Position numbers and translations under genes: made by a program. DNA of 51,874 bases from DAOPZJ01 sp964587625 (GTDB taxonomy: Bacteria; Bacillota; Clostridia; Oscillospirales; JAKOTC01), in contig CAZPLU010000018.1 in the NCBI GenBank assembly GCA_964587625.1, positions 1-51,874 of the forward strand, given 5' to 3'. This document shows, piece after piece, positions 49,749-51,874 of the stretch. The notes beneath the pieces are model-generated. The model ran no database searches. It saw only the letters and a list, made by a program, of their open reading frames with translations, and was not told where the DNA came from. How positions within the stretch are numbered: position 1 is the first letter of the stretch; each line of letters begins with the position of its first letter.

Positions 49749-49778
49749 AAGGGGAGGGGCGGTATCCTCTCCTTTTTT
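49749..49778 (+). terminator. rho-independent terminator of rpmF
   Basis: A 9-bp stem (49749-49757 with 49766-49774, one G-U pair) and a T-run to 49778. Confidence 0.8.
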
Positions 49779-49849
49779 GCGTCAAAACGAAAATTTTTCA
49801 TAAAAATTATTCGCAAGAGCGTGAGCGAAGCGAAGGATCTCGGACAAAT

Positions 49850-49887
49850 AATACCGAAAAAGTGGTATTGCGTTTTTCACCAATACC
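49850..49887 (+). other. competing hairpins before the DUF512 gene
   Basis: AATACC (49850-49855), GGTATTG (49864-49870) and CAATACC (49881-49887) allow two mutually exclusive stems sharing the middle arm, about 36-74 nt before the start codon. No T-tract is present, so any role would be on translation or RNA stability. Confidence 0.35.
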
Positions 49888-49923
49888 TTTCGCGCGCTCT
49901 TTGTGCGCAAGGGCGGTAAACAA

Positions 49924-51222
49924 ATGAGCATTGAAATTACGGGCGTGACCGAAAACGGCCTCTGCAGACATCACGGCGTGCGTGTCGGCGACCTCCTTGT
50001 GAGCGTCAACGGCCATCCGATCCGCGACACCTTGGATTATGGGTTTTACACGGCCGAGCGCAGCGTGGAACTGGTTTTTTCAAGGATCGGAACACCCTAT
50101 ACACTTGCGTTTGTCAAGGGTGAATACGACTCCCTGGGTCTTGCGTTCGGCACGTTTCTCGGCGACAGACACAAGGGTTGCAAAAACAAATGCATATTCT
50201 GTTTTATCGATCAAAACCCCAAGGGCATGCGCGAATCGCTGTATTTCAAGGACGACGACGAGCGGCTTTCCTATCTGCTCGGCAACTACATCACGCTGAC
50301 CAACCTCACCGACGAAGAAGCCGACAAAATATGCCGCATGCGCCTGTCTCCGGTCAATGTCTCGGTACACACCACCGATCCGGACTTGCGCGTCAAAATG
50401 CTCAAAAACCCTCACGCCGGAGAAGCGCTGAAATATCTCGCCCAATTCGACCAAGCCGACATCGAGATGAATTTTCAACTGGTGCTCTGTCCGGGCGTCA
50501 ACGACGGGAAAGCGCTTGAAAAGAGCGTGAACGACCTGCTCGCCTATCGAAACGTCTGTTCCGTCGCGGTCATCCCGGTCGGTCTGACCGGCCACAGAAA
50601 AGGGCTGTATCCGCTCCGCCCGTTTGAAAAAGCCGAAGCCGAAGCGGTCGTGGATTTCACCGTATCGATTGCGCAAAAAATGTTCAACGAACGCGGCAAC
50701 CGAATCATCGCAGCGGCGGACGAATTTTATCTGATCGCGCAAAGGCCGCTCCCGCCGCCTGAATTTTATGAGGATTATTACCAGCTCGAAAACGGCGTCG
50801 GGATGCTCACGCTGTTAAAAGATCAATTTTTCGGGGCTCTGGAGGACACGGAACCCCCCGTAAATGCCGAGCGTTGTTTAATCGTGACCGGCGAGGCCGC
50901 TTATCCCACGATGACCGAACTGGTGAACGCTTTTAACGAAAAGTTTTTAACCCGACACGCTGTTCGGGCGGCAAAAAACAATCTGTTCGGCGGTAATGTC
51001 ACCGTCACCGGATTGCTCGGCGGAGAGGATGTGGCAAACGGGGCGGGGGATGTGCGCGAATTTTCAACCCTGCTGCTGTGCGAGAATATGTTCAAACATC
51101 AGTCCGATCTCTTTTTAGACGATATCAGCGCTCGAGATTTGTCAAATCAATTGAAAATCAAAATCAAAGTTGTGCACAATGACGGAGCGGAACTGGTGAG
51201 ACAGCTCGCGGGGAGCGTTTGA
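49924..51222 (+). CDS. DUF512 radical SAM-like protein with PDZ domain
   Basis: A 432-residue protein of the DUF512 family. An N-terminal PDZ-like domain (about 1-65, GVRVGDLLVSVNGHPI) is followed by a radical SAM-type core with Cys-Lys-Asn-Lys-Cys-Ile-Phe-Cys (CxxxCxxC) near residues 82-89, then the DUF512 C-terminal domain ending near residue 430. Present in most Clostridia next to der, with unknown reaction. AAGGGCGG at 49909-49916 sets the start at 49924. Confidence 0.9.
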   Translation: MSIEITGVTENGLCRHHGVRVGDLLVSVNGHPIRDTLDYGFYTAERSVELVFSRIGTPYTLAFVKGEYDSLGLAFGTFLGDRHKGCKNKCIFCFIDQNPKGMRESLYFKDDDERLSYLLGNYITLTNLTDEEADKICRMRLSPVNVSVHTTDPDLRVKMLKNPHAGEALKYLAQFDQADIEMNFQLVLCPGVNDGKALEKSVNDLLAYRNVCSVAVIPVGLTGHRKGLYPLRPFEKAEAEAVVDFTVSIAQKMFNERGNRIIAAADEFYLIAQRPLPPPEFYEDYYQLENGVGMLTLLKDQFFGALEDTEPPVNAERCLIVTGEAAYPTMTELVNAFNEKFLTRHAVRAAKNNLFGGNVTVTGLLGGEDVANGAGDVREFSTLLLCENMFKHQSDLFLDDISARDLSNQLKIKIKVVHNDGAELVRQLAGSV

Positions 51223-51257
51223 ACGATTTTCAAACGTGATGGGAGATTATTGAAAGT

Positions 51258-51874
51258 ATGGCTAAAAAAACGGTGGCGATTGTCGGCCGCCCGAATGTCG
51301 GAAAATCCACGCTGTTCAACAAGCTCGTCGGGAGACGGGTCTCAATCGTGCTGGATACGCCCGGTGTGACCCGCGACCGCATCTACGCCGACTGCGAATG
51401 GCGCAACAAAAAGTTTTTGCTGGTCGACACCGGCGGCATTGAAATCGCCGATGTCGACGATATGTTTTTTCAAATGCGCACACAGGCCGAGATCGCCGTC
51501 GAGCGCGCCGACCTGATCATCTTTTTGACCGATCTGACCGCGGGCGTCACCGCCGCGGACCGCGACGTCGCCGCCAAGCTGCGCATCAGCGGAAAACCGA
51601 TCCTGCTCGCCGTCAGCAAGTGTGACTATATCGGCCAAGCGCCGCCGGAATTGTACGAATTTTACAACCTCGGTCTCGGTGATCCGTACCCGGTTTCGGG
51701 CATCCACGGCCACGGCACGGGCGATTTGCTCGACGCGGTTTACGACAACCTCGGTGAGCCGGAATCGGCCGAACAAGAGGACGACTCGATCAAGGTCGCC
51801 ATCATCGGCAAGCCGAATTCGGGCAAATCCTCGCTGCTCAACCGCCTCGCCGGGGAGGAGCGCGCCATTGTCAG
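51258..51874 (+). CDS. der: ribosome-associated GTPase Der (EngA), 3' end outside the window
   Basis: 205 codons of a tandem-domain GTPase needed for 50S assembly. First G domain: GRPNVGKS at 10-17, DTPGVTRDR, DTGGIE and the G4 motif Ser-Lys-Cys-Asp, where most Der proteins have Asn-Lys-x-Asp. The second G domain starts near 178 with IGKPNSGKSSLLNRL. The two P-loops in one chain identify Der. GGGAG precedes the ATG. Cut at the window end. Confidence 0.95.
   Translation, partial: MAKKTVAIVGRPNVGKSTLFNKLVGRRVSIVLDTPGVTRDRIYADCEWRNKKFLLVDTGGIEIADVDDMFFQMRTQAEIAVERADLIIFLTDLTAGVTAADRDVAAKLRISGKPILLAVSKCDYIGQAPPELYEFYNLGLGDPYPVSGIHGHGTGDLLDAVYDNLGEPESAEQEDDSIKVAIIGKPNSGKSSLLNRLAGEERAIV

Overview
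The window is about 52 kb of chromosome from a Gram-positive, spore-forming member of the class Clostridia, most likely an uncultured lineage near Oscillospirales. The lineage call is inference. It rests on an uninterrupted sporulation sigma factor SigK, many lipoproteins with Gram-positive style lipoboxes, a class B sortase, MurD, VanZ and alanine racemase genes, strong AGGAGG-type ribosome binding sites, and the gene order DUF177 - rpmF - DUF512 radical SAM - der. Base composition looks moderately GC-rich and even across most genes. I see no phage, transposase, CRISPR array, rRNA or tRNA.

Layout. 1-2631: a lipoprotein and two half-size chromate transporter genes. 2677-9703: a five-gene operon with a divergent type IIA topoisomerase pair (B-like and A-like subunits) split by a CNNM/CorC-type membrane protein gene, then an orphan histidine-kinase-like ATPase and a YugP-type membrane zinc peptidase. 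9855-11757: a small lipoprotein, sigK on the minus strand and rpsT. 11923-15301 (minus): a truncated, probably dead cbiC and a polar amino acid ABC importer with an odd repeat-bearing leader. 15605-17662: a sugar isomerase and dehydrogenase pair with its own consensus promoter and terminator. 17765-17898: a possible small RNA. 18027-22977 (minus): an MFS transporter, gltX, an M14 peptidase lipoprotein and VanZ.

23257-34291: two forward clusters. The first is murD, an M42 aminopeptidase, an M42 paralogue that has lost its metal ligands, and a methionine gamma-lyase-family PLP protein. The second starts from a strong promoter with alr, then TraX-like, flavin reductase, GtrA, an FAD oxidoreductase and a GT39-like membrane glycosyltransferase. 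The last three look like a cell-envelope glycosylation module. 34489-36190 is a tight pair: an IscU/NifU-like scaffold with its three cysteines and a GGGtGRT-family protein. The biochemical role of this pair is not known to me, and it is the best candidate here for an undescribed system.

36329-39611 carries a GlsB/YeaQ small membrane protein, an FAD oxidoreductase and an M3 oligopeptidase. 39731-46442 (minus) is one five-gene operon: a MacA-like lipoprotein adaptor, a large FtsX/MacB-type permease, two ATPases (one ending in an AbrB-like domain) and a lipoprotein-type class B sortase. Its promoter has a palindrome between -35 and -10. 46769-48943 is a divergent lipoprotein with an M28 peptidase fold but altered active-site residues. 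48961 to the end is the housekeeping block DUF177, rpmF, DUF512 and der, the last cut by the window edge.

Two themes recur. Several enzymes have paralogues with damaged catalytic residues (M42-like, M28-like, CbiC). Many promoters carry a TGn extended -10 element. All functional calls are from reading translated sequence and motifs; no database search was possible.
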